A DNA stretch of 64,000 nt from Allodiplogaster sudhausi (GCA_945643635.1 CALZFC010000041.1:3767001-3831000), one strand, 5' to 3'; shown: positions 1 through 12,889, counted from the first letter of the stretch. A program made the numbers and translations. The notes: generated from the letters alone by a model not told the origin.

Positions 1-46
1 TGCTAACGTCTCGCTGTTAGTTTAACTGCATGAGTGCAATTTCTAC

Positions 47-1684
47 ATCATTGTTGCTTTCGAATGAATGCTCACTTTGGCCAGGGAGATTAAAGTTTGT
101 GCGCCGACATCCACGACTATTGGTTGATTAGACAGAGGAGGCGGGTAACTGAAATGATTAAACTCAACTTTTGGGACCAACAAATTGAAAACTGATCTCA
201 CAGATTCAAGTAAGAATTTGCCTTGTATGGAACCTGTCTTCCTCACTATTTTCTTTGCTCCTTTCTCACTCTCACTTACCGTTTATCATGAATTGCAATG
301 CGAACGCTGGCAGTCGCCGTTGTGGACAAATAGACGTCGTCCATGTTGCGGGGGTTTTGCTGCTACAAGAGTATTCCATGTATATTTTGTCTTTGAGTGA
401 TTTATCTGCTATTTACTCAGTTGCATAATTATGCCAAAGTAGAATGACAATAAGTAGGACTCAGGCTCCTCGTCGATAATAGCCTCATGTGCCTAGATAT
501 AACCATGCCAACGGACATTGAGAGTGAGTAGCATCCGAAGCCCGTATGAAATTCCAGGTCGCAATGTTGTCGTATTGGGCTGGAACTGCAGGCAGGCGCC
601 GAATTCTGGGTGCATCAAGACGGAAAACCAACTCCTGATGAGATTATCCGTTTACTTGCGCTGTTCTAGTATTGTTAATTAACTTCAATTTTATGAATTA
701 TATTTTAAATTACTTTTGTTCTGCATTAGACCGCCAATATATTAAAGTTCTACTTTTGTAACTGTGATAAGAGCGCGAAATTCAAACGTGTATTCTGACA
801 TGTAGCACATGTGGCCTGCCAACGTGCATTCGGTCACGAATTCATCGTAGGTTTGGAATGCTGGGAGCTGGAAGGCATTCATAGAACATTGATTTTAATT
901 AACGCTAAAGCCTCTTAGACATCTTGTTCAAGACGTTGACTAGCAAATTCTAGAAGTTGCTAGACAACTAAATGTACCTTTTGTTCTTCAGTGATGCCTG
1001 CTGCAAAGAGTGCCATTATGTCTTGCGCCTTCAATCGCCGAGCCAGGCGAGACTTCTCCTCTGACTTCAAACGACTTCTTAGACTAGAGAGAATGAGACC
1101 GAACAGACCAATCCGTAGGTGTCATTGGCAAGTTCGCCGAGATCGAGCTGCTCGAAAGCGCGTTGCAGCTGTGCGAGTTCGCTGAAAGCCGCCGTCGACT
1201 CCACGACACTTTGCTTGTACGGATTGGAATTGCAGAATGTCACGGTCGGGAATTCCTGCAGATACATATTAATCTGACGTTTTCCAGAGCCATCATACAT
1301 TTCTGAGGCATCTACTTGATTAATTGTTTGATGAGCAAGTAAAGTGTGTAACTAGCAGATATTTTCTGTTAGACTCGCTAACCTGTGCGCTGAAGTTAAC
1401 AGTAGTAGCCGTGTCCGTCGGATACTTGAGAAAACGCATCACGATGAACGCTACTTGAAGAGCGAAAGCAAATATCCTAAATTGATTTAATTGACGGAGA
1501 TTTTCTTTGCTTCCCGAGGCCGTTGAAAAAAACCGTATTAATTTTCGCACAGAATTATCGAGGCGAGCGCCCAGAAGATGCCCTCTTTCCAAGAGAAGCT
1601 AAAGGCAAGATTGCGAAGAGAGGCGATGCTCGACCAGCGACAGAATTCATCGCAGATGCTCAGGGCAGTCTGGCGACGAGCCAT
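47..1684 (-). CDS. DEG/ENaC (amiloride-sensitive type) sodium channel, 5' part, partial
   Basis: Subunit of a trimeric plasma-membrane cation channel. Exons as read: 1684-1551, 1476-1383, 1255-1109, 1064-978, 867-788, 634-517, 362-280, 148-about 47; phases are consistent throughout, giving about 281 residues before the gene leaves the window. The ATG at 1684 follows an in-frame TAG. In order: an N-terminal segment with FCRWSSIASLRNLA (family equivalent F..ss.HG), TM1 around FWALASIILIFAFALQVAF, the hallmark post-TM1 motif FPTVTFCNSNPYKQS, an extracellular Cys exon (DEFVTECTLAGHMCYMSEY), FGACLQFQP (family GxCytFN), PGISYGLRMLLTLN, ASVRIAIHD and VVDVGAQTLISL (family vapG..t.I.l). TM2 and the selectivity filter lie off the left edge. 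The family is certain; the gating stimulus cannot be told. The 44-nt intron at 1065-1108 and the donor at 516 are the least certain junctions. Confidence 0.88.
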
Positions 1685-1785
1685 CTATGTGGATTCAGGA
1701 TCAAGCTGGACATCGAGAAATTTCGCAGTCTTGCTTGAAAGTAATACGCGCTTATGAGACTGCAAAGAGCCACATCACTTTGACA

Positions 1786-1856
1786 TCTCATTGGTGCAAT
1801 GGTTAAAGACGCTACTCACGGCGCTTTGACCGGATGGTTCGACTACGCGCATTTTC
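1786..1856 (+). repeat. tRNA-like (SINE head candidate)
   Basis: TGGTGCAATGGTTAAAGACGC resembles an internal Pol III box A/D arm, and GGATGGTTCGACTAC about 25 nt downstream resembles box B. No good acceptor stem is visible, so this looks like a tRNA-derived SINE or tRNA relic rather than a functional tRNA gene. Confidence 0.4.
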
Positions 1857-1954
1857 GTTGAAGGACATGAGGGTCATTATATATGGTCTCATCGTCAATT
1901 ATATGAGGGTAGAATTACGTTAAGTTTGCTTCGACATTTAAGCTAGATCCATAA

Positions 1955-2235
1955 AGGAACAACCTTAAAGGAAACACTGAATGATTCTATAGTATGTAGA
2001 AGATAAGGACCATTTTGAACGCGCACCCTCAAATATTTGTCCCTATTGCTTGTTAGAGAGCGTGTGAATTAGTAGGGTGGGCAATAGCTACAGTAAAATA
2101 TTTAGGTCCAGCCATATTTGGCGTGTTCTTAACTTTGCAGCAAGTGGACAAAAATGGTTCAAATTTTCTAGATGTCTAGGAGAGATGTGAATAGAAACAA
2201 GTTCTTAAAACCATATGTCAATTATTCATTTTTCT
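1955..2235 (+). repeat. Dispersed repeat, copy 1 (partner at 26435-26735, inverted)
   Basis: Intergenic sequence that reappears in reverse complement at 26435-26735. Shared blocks include a CACTGAATGAT-like edge, CATTTTGAACGCGC/GCGCGTGTTTAAAATG, the AGAGCGTGTGAAT block and GTGGACAAAAATGGTTCAAA. Divergence is substantial. No ORF; probably a short non-autonomous transposon. Confidence 0.6.
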
Positions 2236-2239
2236 TATG

Positions 2240-3690
2240 TTAACATATGCACGTATGACATATATTCAAGCTGAAAGTAGATTAATTTTAACATAATACA
2301 CCAAATTCCATCTGATTTCTTACGTTTGTTAATTCGATCAGTGAAGTACATAAAAGAGCTCTTGTTTTTTTATAGCTCCAACTGCAAGGGGATTTAAATA
2401 TAAAAAAATATGGAGTAAAAACTACATACATCCGTGAAACGCTGTACATGTTTAATTACAAATAAATGTGATGATTCAAATGTACGGCTTATTCGAGAAT
2501 GTGCAGATGAAAGTTTTCACAAACAATAGACGAAAGTGGAGAATGCATGGCTCCTGGTGATAGATAGAAATTGAGAGATGCTAAAGGAAAGTTTCTCTTT
2601 GAGACCTATGGGTGGGTTTAAGACGCCCACGTGAATCGTGTCTCTGCTCCTTCAGACAAGTTGCCATGGAAGGAGGACATCCTTTCTTTTCGACTGCCTC
2701 GTTGTTGCGGCTTCTTTTAGAGTCTTTTCACCATTTCTTTCCACTGCCTGTCCATCTCATATATTTGCTGCTTACTTACTTGCACGCCGAGTGTAATGCA
2801 TGATAGTCGATGAAAATAAACTATGAAGATTGTTGAACTGAATAATAAGGGACACAACTATGAATTGCAAATAGCAGAAGGCTAGTCGTAGATATTTAGG
2901 CCTATCAGGCAATGGGCTTTATAAAAAGGATCTCTCATTGTCAATGATTTAACTTCAGCTACAACAAAAATGAGAAAATGATGGAAGGATAGACAAGGAA
3001 GTGAGCTTTCCTGTCTTCCCTAGTGGGAAGGGGTCAACTAAAAGATTCATGGTTACTAGGCTTGTGAGTGTTTTGGTTGAACAAGACTCACCCATGTCTG
3101 TCAAGAAAGGAGGCGAGAGAGCACTTCTTTCGCCGTCTCTACACTTGATGTTTCTTAATATGTTTTATGAACTTGTGTTTTTTCTGTGTAAGGAGAAAAT
3201 AGGGCGGAAGGAACAAATTTGTAAGAGCTAGAATTATTATTGACAATATTTAACGATTTTCATTCTTCAGTATAAACATCACACATTTTACTATTTTATT
3301 GAGAGAATATTTTAGCATCTAGATTGAATACTAGTTTACAGCGCGAATTAAGGATCTCTTTAGATCACCGGAAAGCAAGTGAAATTATTGTTGATTTTAG
3401 AACATTAAACTACTCATGACATTTCAGTTCGACTATTCGAACTGGAATTCAGCGCAAACTTCAATGTTCCTATCAAGTGCGCTCTCTCTCTTTCGGTTCA
3501 CTATCAAACTATTCTCTTTCATTTAACTTCAATTTTGCTAAAATAGCAAATGAACTACGAAAAAAAATCATTTATCTAAAAAAGGAAGACAAAACTAGGG
3601 TGTTTGCGCATAGGGGAACGGGAGGAAAGGGGAGCGGACGGGTTGGCTTGGCCAGGCTCCTCCCTTTGAAGGCGCGGCTCTTGAAGATCT
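2240..3690. other. Intergenic, no gene seen
   Basis: AT-rich sequence with scattered short ORFs lacking splice signals or recognisable motifs. No RNA gene or mobile-element ends were recognised. Confidence 0.5.
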
Positions 3691-3696
3691 CTTCCC

Positions 3697-5584
3697 CTAG
3701 AGATATCCGCAGACCGGCGCGAGTTTCTTCTTGGGGATGCCGATGAGATCCACGACGATCTTCAGTTCCTCTTGGCAGGCCTCAGCGAAGGCTCCGAGGG
3801 GGAGTTTCAGGCATTCACTCGAGACCTGGAAAAGCGCCATCCTTTTCATCCCAAATATAAATAGCCATGTAACGACAAACAGGAGCCCAGAAGCGGCGAT
3901 CGATGGAATTAGACTCGTTGCGCTCAATGACGAAGACGTGGTTGTGGAAGAAGCTGAAAAAAGAGGAAGTGAAGTGGACGGGAGGGCGGAGCCTAAGGCT
4001 GAAGATAGACACTGACTCATAGTCGCGTGCCTCTATGCGGGCGAAGGAGCGGAGAAGTCCCTCCATGGTCTCACTCAGCAGAACGCTCTCTTCTTTGCGG
4101 GTGCGGAAGCTGTAAATGCTGGCTGATTATAAAAAGTATTCATCAGGCAACAGAAATGTTTCCGCTCGCTCTCGCTGGTCCTCTGTTATCAGACTATTCC
4201 TCCCATTATCCTCTTACTGACGGATCTCCGGCGGGCGACTTGTCGAAGAGGTAGAAGATCACGTTGATCTCTTCCTGAAGAAATCAAAAGTGTTTATGGA
4301 AAACTGAGGGGATAAATTCCATCGTACACTCGCGTGTTCCTCGATAGTCGAGGCAGTTGGCTGGGCCCGCTGCCACTCCTTCGCCCACTCATTCACGAAG
4401 GACGGAGAGGAGCGAGCTGAGCTGAAGTGGCATGGGGATGGAAGATAGATTTGATTTCACTCTTTTCAAGGATCAAGAGGCAAGGTATTGAACACTCCAT
4501 TCTTCTGCTGAGGGAATCTGATTTCTTCAGTCGAACAAAGGTCGAGGGAAGGTCGTTTCAAAGGGGCAAATTACAACTGACGCGACAGAAGAATCATCCT
4601 CGATCTTCTCGGACAGCGAAAGTGTGAAGCTGTAGCGGAACCTGAAGGAAATAGGACTTATATAGGTATAAAAATAATGCAGAAAAGCATTTTTAAATGG
4701 ATATTCCTCGGCGATCTTCCTCAATTGTCAAGTCATTTTAGAATTGCTTCCTACGATGCTACCGGTCGGAGCTCCATAAAATAGGAGAAATCAGCATTTC
4801 GAAGATGCTGAATTCTCTATAAGTTCAGCATCATCTGATCAGGTCCCCTTAGCGTTTAGAATGCATTCACGCCTCTCATCCCACTGTTCATGCAGCGCCC
4901 CCGAAATCGATTCCCCTCTCCGCACCTCCCGTCCTTCAGGCGCTCGCACTCGAGGGAGGCGCTGCGAACCATCGCATCTGCCTTGAAGTCGCGCCCGATA
5001 ATTGGCGGGATCAGCTCCGCCACGCAAGAGGACGAGAGAACCCTGCAGAGACAAAATTGTAGACTCTGCCTTTTCCGGATCTGCATTAGAAAAGCTATCT
5101 GAGTTACGACTGAAAATAATTATGCTCCGATAAAGCCGAATCAATAAGTTTTGATCTGAATTATTTTTTTTCGCTCTGGGAATCTTACGCAGACGGCTTA
5201 GAACTGGCAATCGAACTGCGAGAAGAGACAACCGACGACATGGCAGATTTCCTAAAGAACGAGAGAATCTATTATAGGGACAGCAGAAATGAATGGGACA
5301 ATGAGAGAACAAAGGAGAGACGACCAAACCGCAGCTACGATTAGAGGAGTAATGAGCAGAACGAGGCAGTATCGAAAAGATGGACATCAAAGTTTCCGGA
5401 AACAGAGTTTAAAACAAGTTCATATGTACTTCTTGAATTTACCATTAGAGTGAAATGAAAATTGTTGACACTCCCTTTGAATAAATTTTCTTCCGTAGAT
5501 TAGTGCTAAGCTTTCCACAAATGAGGCAGGAACCTGAACGAAAAAAATATGAATCTGCTCTGGTGAGAAACTTGAGAAAGACAT
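3697..5584 (-). CDS. Unrecognised multi-exon protein
   Basis: A series of exons with GC-rich third positions and good splice sites reads leftwards. The final stretch is clearest: EEINVIFYLFDKSPAGDPS (about 4280-4220), RTRKEESVLLSETMEGLLR with FARIEARDYE (about 4112-4018), then FFHNHVFVIERNESN (from about 3955), a short intron, and LPLGAFAEACQEELKIVVDL ending KKLAPVCGYL and TAG at 3697-3699. Upstream exons include FVNEWAKEWQRAQPTASTIE (about 4412-4340), FRYSFTLSLSEKIEDDSS (about 4640-4590), FEMLISPILW (about 4800) and a large exon at about 5085-4860 whose frame is ambiguous. A possible start is the ATG at 5584 (MSFSSFSPEQ...). The mix of helix-like acidic/hydrophobic exons suggests an intracellular protein. 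I do not recognise the family. Confidence 0.5.
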
Positions 5585-5768
5585 ATAGAAATTCTTATTT
5601 ATTTTCAAGTGCAGATTCATAATGTACAAGTGCATTCAAATTTCTGCTTTTAAAATGGCCGAATGATTGGTGGGGCAAGTCACTTCATCTCTACTCTTTG
5701 CTCGCAGCCGGTTGGACTCTGCGCTCTTTCTACTTTGGATTTGGAGGAATCAAGGAGGATAAGGAAGG

Positions 5769-8700
5769 ATGAGTTCTGCGGCAGAGACGAAGTCGTCAGA
5801 GGCAGGGATATTTACTGAAAATGCGCTTCCGCCACGCGCCCATCAAAAGAGCAGCAGTTCGTGGAGTTCACTATTATTTATAATTTATTTTGTGTTCAAA
5901 ATTAACTCGACAAGTTTCAGCTAATTTTAAACATCCTAAATTTAACTTTACAACTAACGCCAAATGTTTTCAGTGTCGATGACCGTCCACTGGACGGGCA
6001 TCAACGCGTCCGTGCCGTTGATCGGAGCGAAGAAGAATAACACGAAGAAGGAGGGCGCCGCCGACCGAAAGGTCGTTCTCGAGCAAGGTAAAATGAGATT
6101 ATATTCAATATTTAAAATAGGTAATTTATGCTTGCGAAATACTTAACATTCAAAAAAATCTAATTTTCCAGTGAGCGGCATCGCTCGTCCGGGTGAAATT
6201 CTCGCCATCATGGGAGGAAGGCGAGTTTTGATTTCAATTCAAGCACGGCGACTGTAATTATTATCAAATTATAATATAGAAAAATTCATTGTTACTTTCA
6301 TCAGCGGCGCCGGCAAAACTACTCTGATGAACATTCTCGCGATGCAACATGCGGCCGCTGTTCAGGTGAAGCACAATTTGACTTAGATAATTTTTGAATT
6401 TTTATTTTTCAATACAATAATGATTACAGACAACGGGTAATGTGCGAGTCAATGGCGAGTCAATCACGCAGCGAGAGATGCAGAACATCTCGGCATACGT
6501 GCAGCAAGTGAGAAAGGAGTGGAGAGATAGTGTGAAAGATAGAGAGAAAGAGAGAGAGAGAGAGAGTGCATGAAGGGGAGAGGGCGTAAGAAATAGTGAG
6601 CGAGAGAGCATATAAGTATGAAAGAAAGACGAGTGATAGAGGCACTGACTAATCTCTTTCCACAGGTGGACATCTTCTGTGGCACTCTCACCGTTCGCGA
6701 GCATCTCGACTTTTCTGTCAGCAGCGACTGCATTATTTTTGAACTTTATTCAGAAATGCTTGTACTTTCCTTAACAAGACTTTATGATAAAAAATTAATC
6801 GAAATTAAATACGATTAAAAATACTTTAATTTTATTCTAGGCAAAGCTGCGCATGGCTCGCGGCACGACGGCCGAGCAGCGGAAGGCGCGAGTCGAGGAA
6901 GTCATCCAGCAGGTGAGAGCCAGGAAAACAAATTAGGACTTGAAAAAAAGAAGAAATTTGAGATGAACCTGACCGACTGCCAGAACACGATGATCGGCAT
7001 TCCGAATCGAGCCAAGGGCATTTCCATCGGAGAGAAGAAGCGACTTGCTTTCGCTGCTGAGGTGAGAAGAGAAAATCAACAAATGATCGATAAATATTTC
7101 AGATGAAATATTGACAAAAAAAATATTAAAAATGTCGACAAATACATAAGGACTCTTCCTTTGCAGGTGCTAACCGACCCCGCGATCATGTTCTGCGATG
7201 AGCCAACCAGTGGCCTCGACTCCTTCATGGCTGGACAGGTTCGAGGGTCCCCAGCGATGACTTTTATTCTATCTAATCGATAAACACTAACAAAAAAGCA
7301 TTAAAGCTGTTTATTAATTAGAATAAAAGAAAAATCGCTTTGCCAGGTTGTGATTGCGCTTCGCGAGATGGCGAAGAGCGGCAAGACGATCATCACAGTC
7401 ATCCACCAGCCGAGCAGCCCCGTCTTCAACATGTTTGACCAGTCAGTCAAAGAGTGCTGCACCAGTTTGGTCAACTCATAGCTCACTCCCCAGGGTGTGC
7501 TTCATGTCGCTCGGAAAGCCCGTCTACCACGGACCTGTCCGCGATGTCTGCCCCTTCTTTGAGAGGTCTTCGAGTTGTCGTACTTCCAAGGCGAAGTGGA
7601 AAAAAAGAACATATGAAAGGAAATTCTCGCGATTCATAACATTCTCAGCAAAATACAAATGATACGCCTTGAATATGGTTTCTTCATATATTCTTCTAGC
7701 TTCCCTGACGATTCTCTCCACGTGCCCGAGTCGTACAACCCAGCGGACCACGCGATTGCAAAGTTCTCCGTAATCACGACCTCCTATGATGAAGACGTCG
7801 CGCGAGTTACGGTGTGTCTACCGTAATCCGTTGAAATGTCATAGAGTCTATTTTACGGCCCTGAAATATTCAATTTCCAGATGATTCGAAAGCATTTCGA
7901 GGCGAGTCGATGGGGCGAAGAGTTGCGCGCTGAGTGCGCGGAGGCTCTGGAGAACCGCGGAACCGCAATCGCCAAGGAGGGCATGTCTGGAAAGTATGGG
8001 CGTTCTCGTTCTTCCATCCCTCATCATCATGCTATATAATGCGACGTCCTAGCATCTGAAAAGATGATGCAAATAGTACACATCGAGAGTGAACCGCGAA
8101 TGCAGTCTCATCGGATTTCGCAGAGCTCTTTATGGAATTTTACCTACAGTATGCCTGATATATAGAGTAATAAAAATGATTTCTAATTGCTATTGGTTAC
8201 CGTATTCTATGCAGGTACGCGGCCTCTTTCCTGACCCAGCTGACGGTGCTGACTGGCAGCGCCTTCAAGACGACGCTGCGAGATCCGCTGCTCCTCAAAG
8301 TGCGATTCGCGCAGACTTTCGTCAGTCAAGAGGATTTATTCTTCTTTACAGTTGAACTCTCATTAATAATAATTCCTCCAGATCACTGCGGCGGTCATTG
8401 GACTCGTCTACTGGCAGACGGAAGTGAGCAAGCAAGGATCGCGCAACATTGAAGTGAGCGAGAAGTTTCCTTGAAGGGTGTCCAAGACTGTTGGCCATTC
8501 TTAGCTTGCGAGTCAAAGCCAAATTTGTAGTCAATAAATCTCTAGCCGTGTAAAAGAAGAATATTTCTGATTCAGTCCTTCTTTCTCCTTCTATTTCCCA
8601 CTGCCCCCATTCTAGGGCATCCTCTACAACGCCGTGCGTGACATGAACTTCCTCTTCCTCTTTCCGTGCATCAATGTTAGCACAGTTTTTCTTCAATATA

Positions 8701-10013
8701 TATTTTTCATTTAAATATAATTTTCCACCTCCTTTTTTTAGGTCATCACCTCCGAGCTGCCCGTCTTCTTCCGCGAGTTCAAGGCGCACGTCTACTCTGT
8801 CGAAGCCTACTTCATATCGAAGGGATTAGCCGAAGTAATCGTGATCATTATTGGTCATTTCGATCAATAATCGTTGATCTTTGATATCTGTTTTCAGCTT
8901 CCGCAGTACACGATTCTTCCGCTGATCTACGCCGTAACTGTATACTGGATGACTGGTTTGTAATTTTCACGAATAAATCCTCTTTTAGTATGAAGAATCT
9001 ATTTTTTTTATTTTAAAGATTAAACAAAAATGAACTTTAAAAAGAGAATAAAACAAAATAAATTCCCCTCTCCAGGCCTGAAAGTGGCGGCGTGGGAGTT
9101 CTTCGTTTTCGCGTGCATTTGCGTGCTCGTTGTCTACACCGCGAACTCTGTCGGTACGGAAGGAGCAGCTTCGGAAGTTGTCTTTATTGCCAACGAATAG
9201 ATTTTCATTCTAGTAATAAAAATAAATTAAATTACTTAGTTAACGTAAAAGAAATAAATTAATTATATAAAAACTGCCAGTTGTTTTCTAATTGAGCGTA
9301 CGCGGGCGCGTGTGTCTTCGGCTCGGAGGGCCTGGCCATCACGATCCTCCCCTGCTACGTGCTGCCCATGCTCGTCTTTGGCGGCTTCTACATCAACTAC
9401 GACCGTAGGATTATTGTTGTAGAATTATTATCTCTAAATAAAAGTAGAAAAAAAATCATTAACAAAAACACTCACGAGCTTGATATGGCAGATTGCACTA
9501 CCTTCTGAAAAAGAAAATTTCATTTTCACCCTCAGGCATCCCCGTCTACTTCGGATGGCTCTCCTACCTTTCGTGGTTCCGCTATGGTTTCGAGGTCTTC
9601 GAGATCAATCAGTGGCAGGATATCGACGAGATTAAACGTACCGTATTTATGCCTTTAATGGCCTAAATTAAATTAAAAATATTTAAAAATTAAAATGAAA
9701 AGGTTATAGTTATATTTGACATGATCTAGATTGCCCCAAGGAGGACACGCCGGCTGACTGTCCCGCGGCCGATGGCCAGGGCATTCTTCGCATGCGAGCC
9801 ATGAGTTCCGGTTCGTCGTCTTCCTAGCATACCGTATCTCTGACTTCGTTGTGGGAGTATATATAATTTGAAAACAATCCTAGCGGGAAAATTTAAATAC
9901 CACATTCAGACAACTTCATCCGCGACATTGGCATCCTCATAGTGTTCGTCGTTGTCTACCGCGGCATCGGTCTCATCGCGCTCAAGATCCGCGCCCGCTA
10001 CCAGAAGACATGA
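5769..10013 (+). CDS. ABCG (White-type) ATP-binding cassette half-transporter
   Basis: Half-transporter that dimerises in a membrane and exports small hydrophobic substrates or pigment precursors by ATP hydrolysis (family knowledge). The 23 exons are in phase: 5769-5865, 5974-6087, 6172-6220, 6305-6365, 6430-6507, 6666-6716, 6841-6912, 6963-7061, 7167-7238, 7347-7441, 7494-7565, 7700-7811, 7881-7993, 8215-8299, 8382-8453, 8616-8675, 8742-8834, 8898-8955, 9076-9153, 9297-9404, 9536-9637, 9730-9810, 9910-10013. They encode 641 residues, normal for ABCG. Nucleotide-binding domain first: Walker A GGSGAGKTT (about residue 85), [15 protein letters not shown], signature region [10 protein letters not shown] (about 195; usual form LSGGE), Walker [14 protein letters not shown] (about 218), H-loop ITVIHQPSS (about 251). 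Hydrophobic segments follow from about residue 385. Intron 3 uses a GC donor (AAG|GCGAGT at 6221), required to complete Walker A. A paralogous exon-10 fragment lies at 23.7 kb. Confidence 0.95.
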
Positions 10014-10140
10014 GAGATTGGCGGGAAATTCAAATATTTCCGATTCCCGCCCATTTAGTCCACTCGACCAGACACATCTGTGCCCTGTTCCCTTCTCACT
10101 TGCTTCCGCCCCGCTGCTCCTTTCCTCCCCGCAATCGATC

Positions 10141-10146
10141 AATAAA
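10141..10146 (+). terminator. Polyadenylation signal of the ABCG gene
   Basis: AATAAA 128 nt after the TGA, the first canonical signal downstream. Confidence 0.6.
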
Positions 10147-10514
10147 GTGAAATGTTTGAGTGTGTCAATTGTGCTTGCATATTTTATGAGGTTATGAGGT
10201 GTTCGATCTTGATCTTGGCCAATCAATTGCCAACACAAAATCACTAACAATTTTTTTGCTCTTCAAAGAAACATACTGAGAAAAACATATTGAGAAACAA
10301 AATGTGAAACAAATATGGATAAGATATCCAAAATATACTACTCCATTTATCTATTTAAAATTATTTCGTCAAACGTTCTGTTGTAAATCGATTAGGAATT
10401 TTAGCCAAATTTCCAAACAAATTATGGCATTATGTATGAAGTCAAATAAAGGCTATTTTATAAGCGCCGGCTATGATTTGATTGTGATGGAAACCAATGA
10501 GCGAAACCAAGCGT

Positions 10515-10840
10515 TTATCGTGAGACAAACAAGATAACACAATAACAGGATGTTTCACTTCTTCCCTTTCCAGCCATGATCTCTTCGAACTGCTCGTCAG
10601 AGAAAGAAAGCCGTCCACGGCTAGAGGGATCTGGCCGATCGAAACGGCTATAATTACGACAAATATGCAATGTATGCCGGTTTAAAACTCTTGTCAAACC
10701 ACGGGTTGGCGAAGAAGGTCGATCTTTGACTCATACGAAGCACGGTTGAAGCCGATAAGAGGTTGCGGGAGGACCCAAGGCGCCGTCAAGGAGATATCAT
10801 CGACGATCCTTTACAAAGCGAGTAGGCGAATTGCGGATGA
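10515..10840 (-). other. Coding-like remnant, unidentified
   Basis: On the minus strand this stretch reads as short peptide-like pieces (for example PLIGFNRASYESKIDLLRQP and SSRGRLSFSDEQFEEIMAG) in different frames separated by stops. It looks like a broken coding sequence or transposase relic. No family was recognised. Confidence 0.25.
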
Positions 10841-10954
10841 TCACATGACGTCTCTACAAAATATGTGATGGTTAAAGAGTTACAAATTACATTAGGATAT
10901 TTTCTGCCTAATTGTTTTTACAACTAACCAATTATATATCTGAAGATTAATTGA

Positions 10955-11330
10955 AGAAGTCCTGGTCTATGCAGGAAGAGAGGAGACCATCTCGAATATA
11001 TGTCGAGATTCTTGTGGCGAGAGCAGCCCACTACAAAAAAAATATTCAGAATGGGCTGAATGCGCATGATCTGCTGATGAATTTTTAGCAGCTCGTGTAA
11101 TTAATAACGATGAATGAGTGTTATATTGGCTGAAATGAGGATTAATTTGGTCTTAAGTGGCAAGATGTCTACTTAGCATGCTCGGTAGACCCGTTCTACG
11201 TTCTCTTCTCTTTCTGGTCTGTCACTCTTTCACTCTCTCTCACCCTCTCTTCCTTCTTTATCCCTTCTCATGTTCAGAATCTCTCTGTGACCCATGCACA
11301 CATGGCAGCTATGCCGGCGGCCACGCAATC
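10955..11330 (+). repeat. Dispersed repeat 'GREE', copy 1 (degenerate)
   Basis: Contains a short reading frame VLVYAGREETISNICRD, followed by a block around GGTCTTAAGTGGCAAGATGT, a CT-rich tract and an ATG-rich tail. The same order occurs at 12225-12870. Other copies are at 21390, 26750 and 30275 (minus). The frame here has diverged and stops early. Confidence 0.6.
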
Positions 11331-11689
11331 ATCATTAATTTCAATTTTCTTCTAAAATTTTATGCATAAAGAATGCCATGTAGTTGAACAGACTTTAAGA
11401 AAACAGCAAACAATTTATCTTCGAGTAAAAGTCCAATTAATGAAGAGCTACACGTCAAGTAGAATCGCTAGAATTCACCTACACAATGAACAAGGTTACA
11501 AGAATAAACTGTCGTAAATAAGTTGCTTCTGTCAAATACCATTTAAAATTGTTTTTCACCAATTTGACTATTTTCGGAATAACAAGCACACCACAGAGAT
11601 AATAGAAAACCACCTCGCCTATAATCGCCATAGGTTAAATCGAAGTAGAAAAATTCCAATATCCGAACCTGTAAATGTTAGATTCTAGT

Positions 11690-11893
11690 ATTGCACAAAT
11701 TCCCATGTCGGTGAGGAGTGGGCGCCAAGGCACGTCGGGTCAGAGGGTAGGGGACGATCGCCTCGGTCTCCTTGGCGTACTCGCAATCGTCGATGCTAAT
11801 GGATGGGACGCGCTCGCCTGCCATTTCGCACCCAAAAGGTCGAGTACTGCCGACGCACCATGTTGTGAAAGATGTCCTTCTTCTTGTCGTAAC
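11690..11893 (-). pseudogene. Gene fragment with a frame break
   Basis: After an acceptor-like TTGAG, the minus strand reads YDKKKDIFHNMVRRQYSTFW and then, in another frame, ERVPSISIDDCEYAKETEA followed by IVPYPLTRRALAP. Codon usage resembles the real exons nearby, but the two halves are out of frame and no partner exons are visible. Probably a decayed exon of an unrecognised gene. Confidence 0.35.
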
Positions 11894-12224
11894 TCAAGGA
11901 GCAGTTTCAATTTGATTGAGTGGTTACTGATTCTCCTCACAATGTCATGTACTAGATCAGTCCAATTAGAGTATACAAAAGAACTTGTCTCAACTATCTC
12001 CAGTTTGGTATAATGAATGTCATTTAATTACACTTCTGACGGGATAACATAATGAAGCTCACTGATCATGATATAATATTCAAAGTATTGATTGAGTCAT
12101 GAATTGTAAGGAAATAGAAGAAGAAGTGGAAGGGATAATATAAAAAGGAAAAGGAAATAGGAAGAACTAACAAGAAGACTGGAAGGAAGCTTAGAATCTT
12201 GAAGCGAGTGTAGAGAAAAGATAC

Positions 12225-12870
12225 TGACCTTTATTATGGAATGCAAAGGAAGTTTGTTGATGAGGCGAATTTTTATTTCCCGGTGTATGCAGGAAGAGAA
12301 GAGAAGATCTCTATTCTATGTCGAGAGAAGCGGCCGTCGCAGGAGAATGAAATTGGACTGAAAAGGACCCAGCCAACTTGGCGCAAGCCCATCTTCGCAA
12401 TTATTTGGATCATTTAATTATCCTCCAAATATTGTGAAGATGACGATCTGACAGCCAATTTGAACACTTTTGTTATTTTCTCGTCACTCCCGTTCTCACT
12501 GTCTCTCCATCTGTCTTTTTCTTCCTCTAACAACTTCTCTTTCTCGTTTGTGCAAAATAATCTGTTACGTACATGTGCAAGTTTACTTAAATAAGGCAAT
12601 TCTTGTAATGAACAACGATAAATGGGTATTACATAGGTTAAACTGTATGTTAATTAGGTCTCAAGTGGCAAAATGTCGGCTTACCATTTAGCATGTTAGG
12701 AAGAATTGCATTACTTTCTCTTCTCGTTCTCTCTGTTATTCTCTCTCTCTCTGTTGTTCTACTGTTTTCTTATCTGACTCTCTCACTCTCTTCTCTCTCT
12801 TTTTCTCTCTCCATCACCCGTTCAAACATGCTAGCAATGCTAGCAGGCACTCAGTGATCATTGACTATCT
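12225..12870 (+). repeat. Dispersed repeat 'GREE', copy 2 (best-preserved frame)
   Basis: An open frame of about 54 codons (12253-12417) reads FVDEANFYFPVYAGREEKIS, then ILCREKRPSQ, and ends after IFAIIWII. Downstream are a TTAATTAGGTCTCAAGTGGC block, a CT microsatellite and a GCTAGCAATGCTAGCAGGCA tail, colinear with copy 1. The conserved peptide suggests the repeat carries a coding exon, but the frame is disrupted in other copies. Confidence 0.6.
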
Positions 12871-12889
12871 TCCGCTCTTTCTTTTATCG

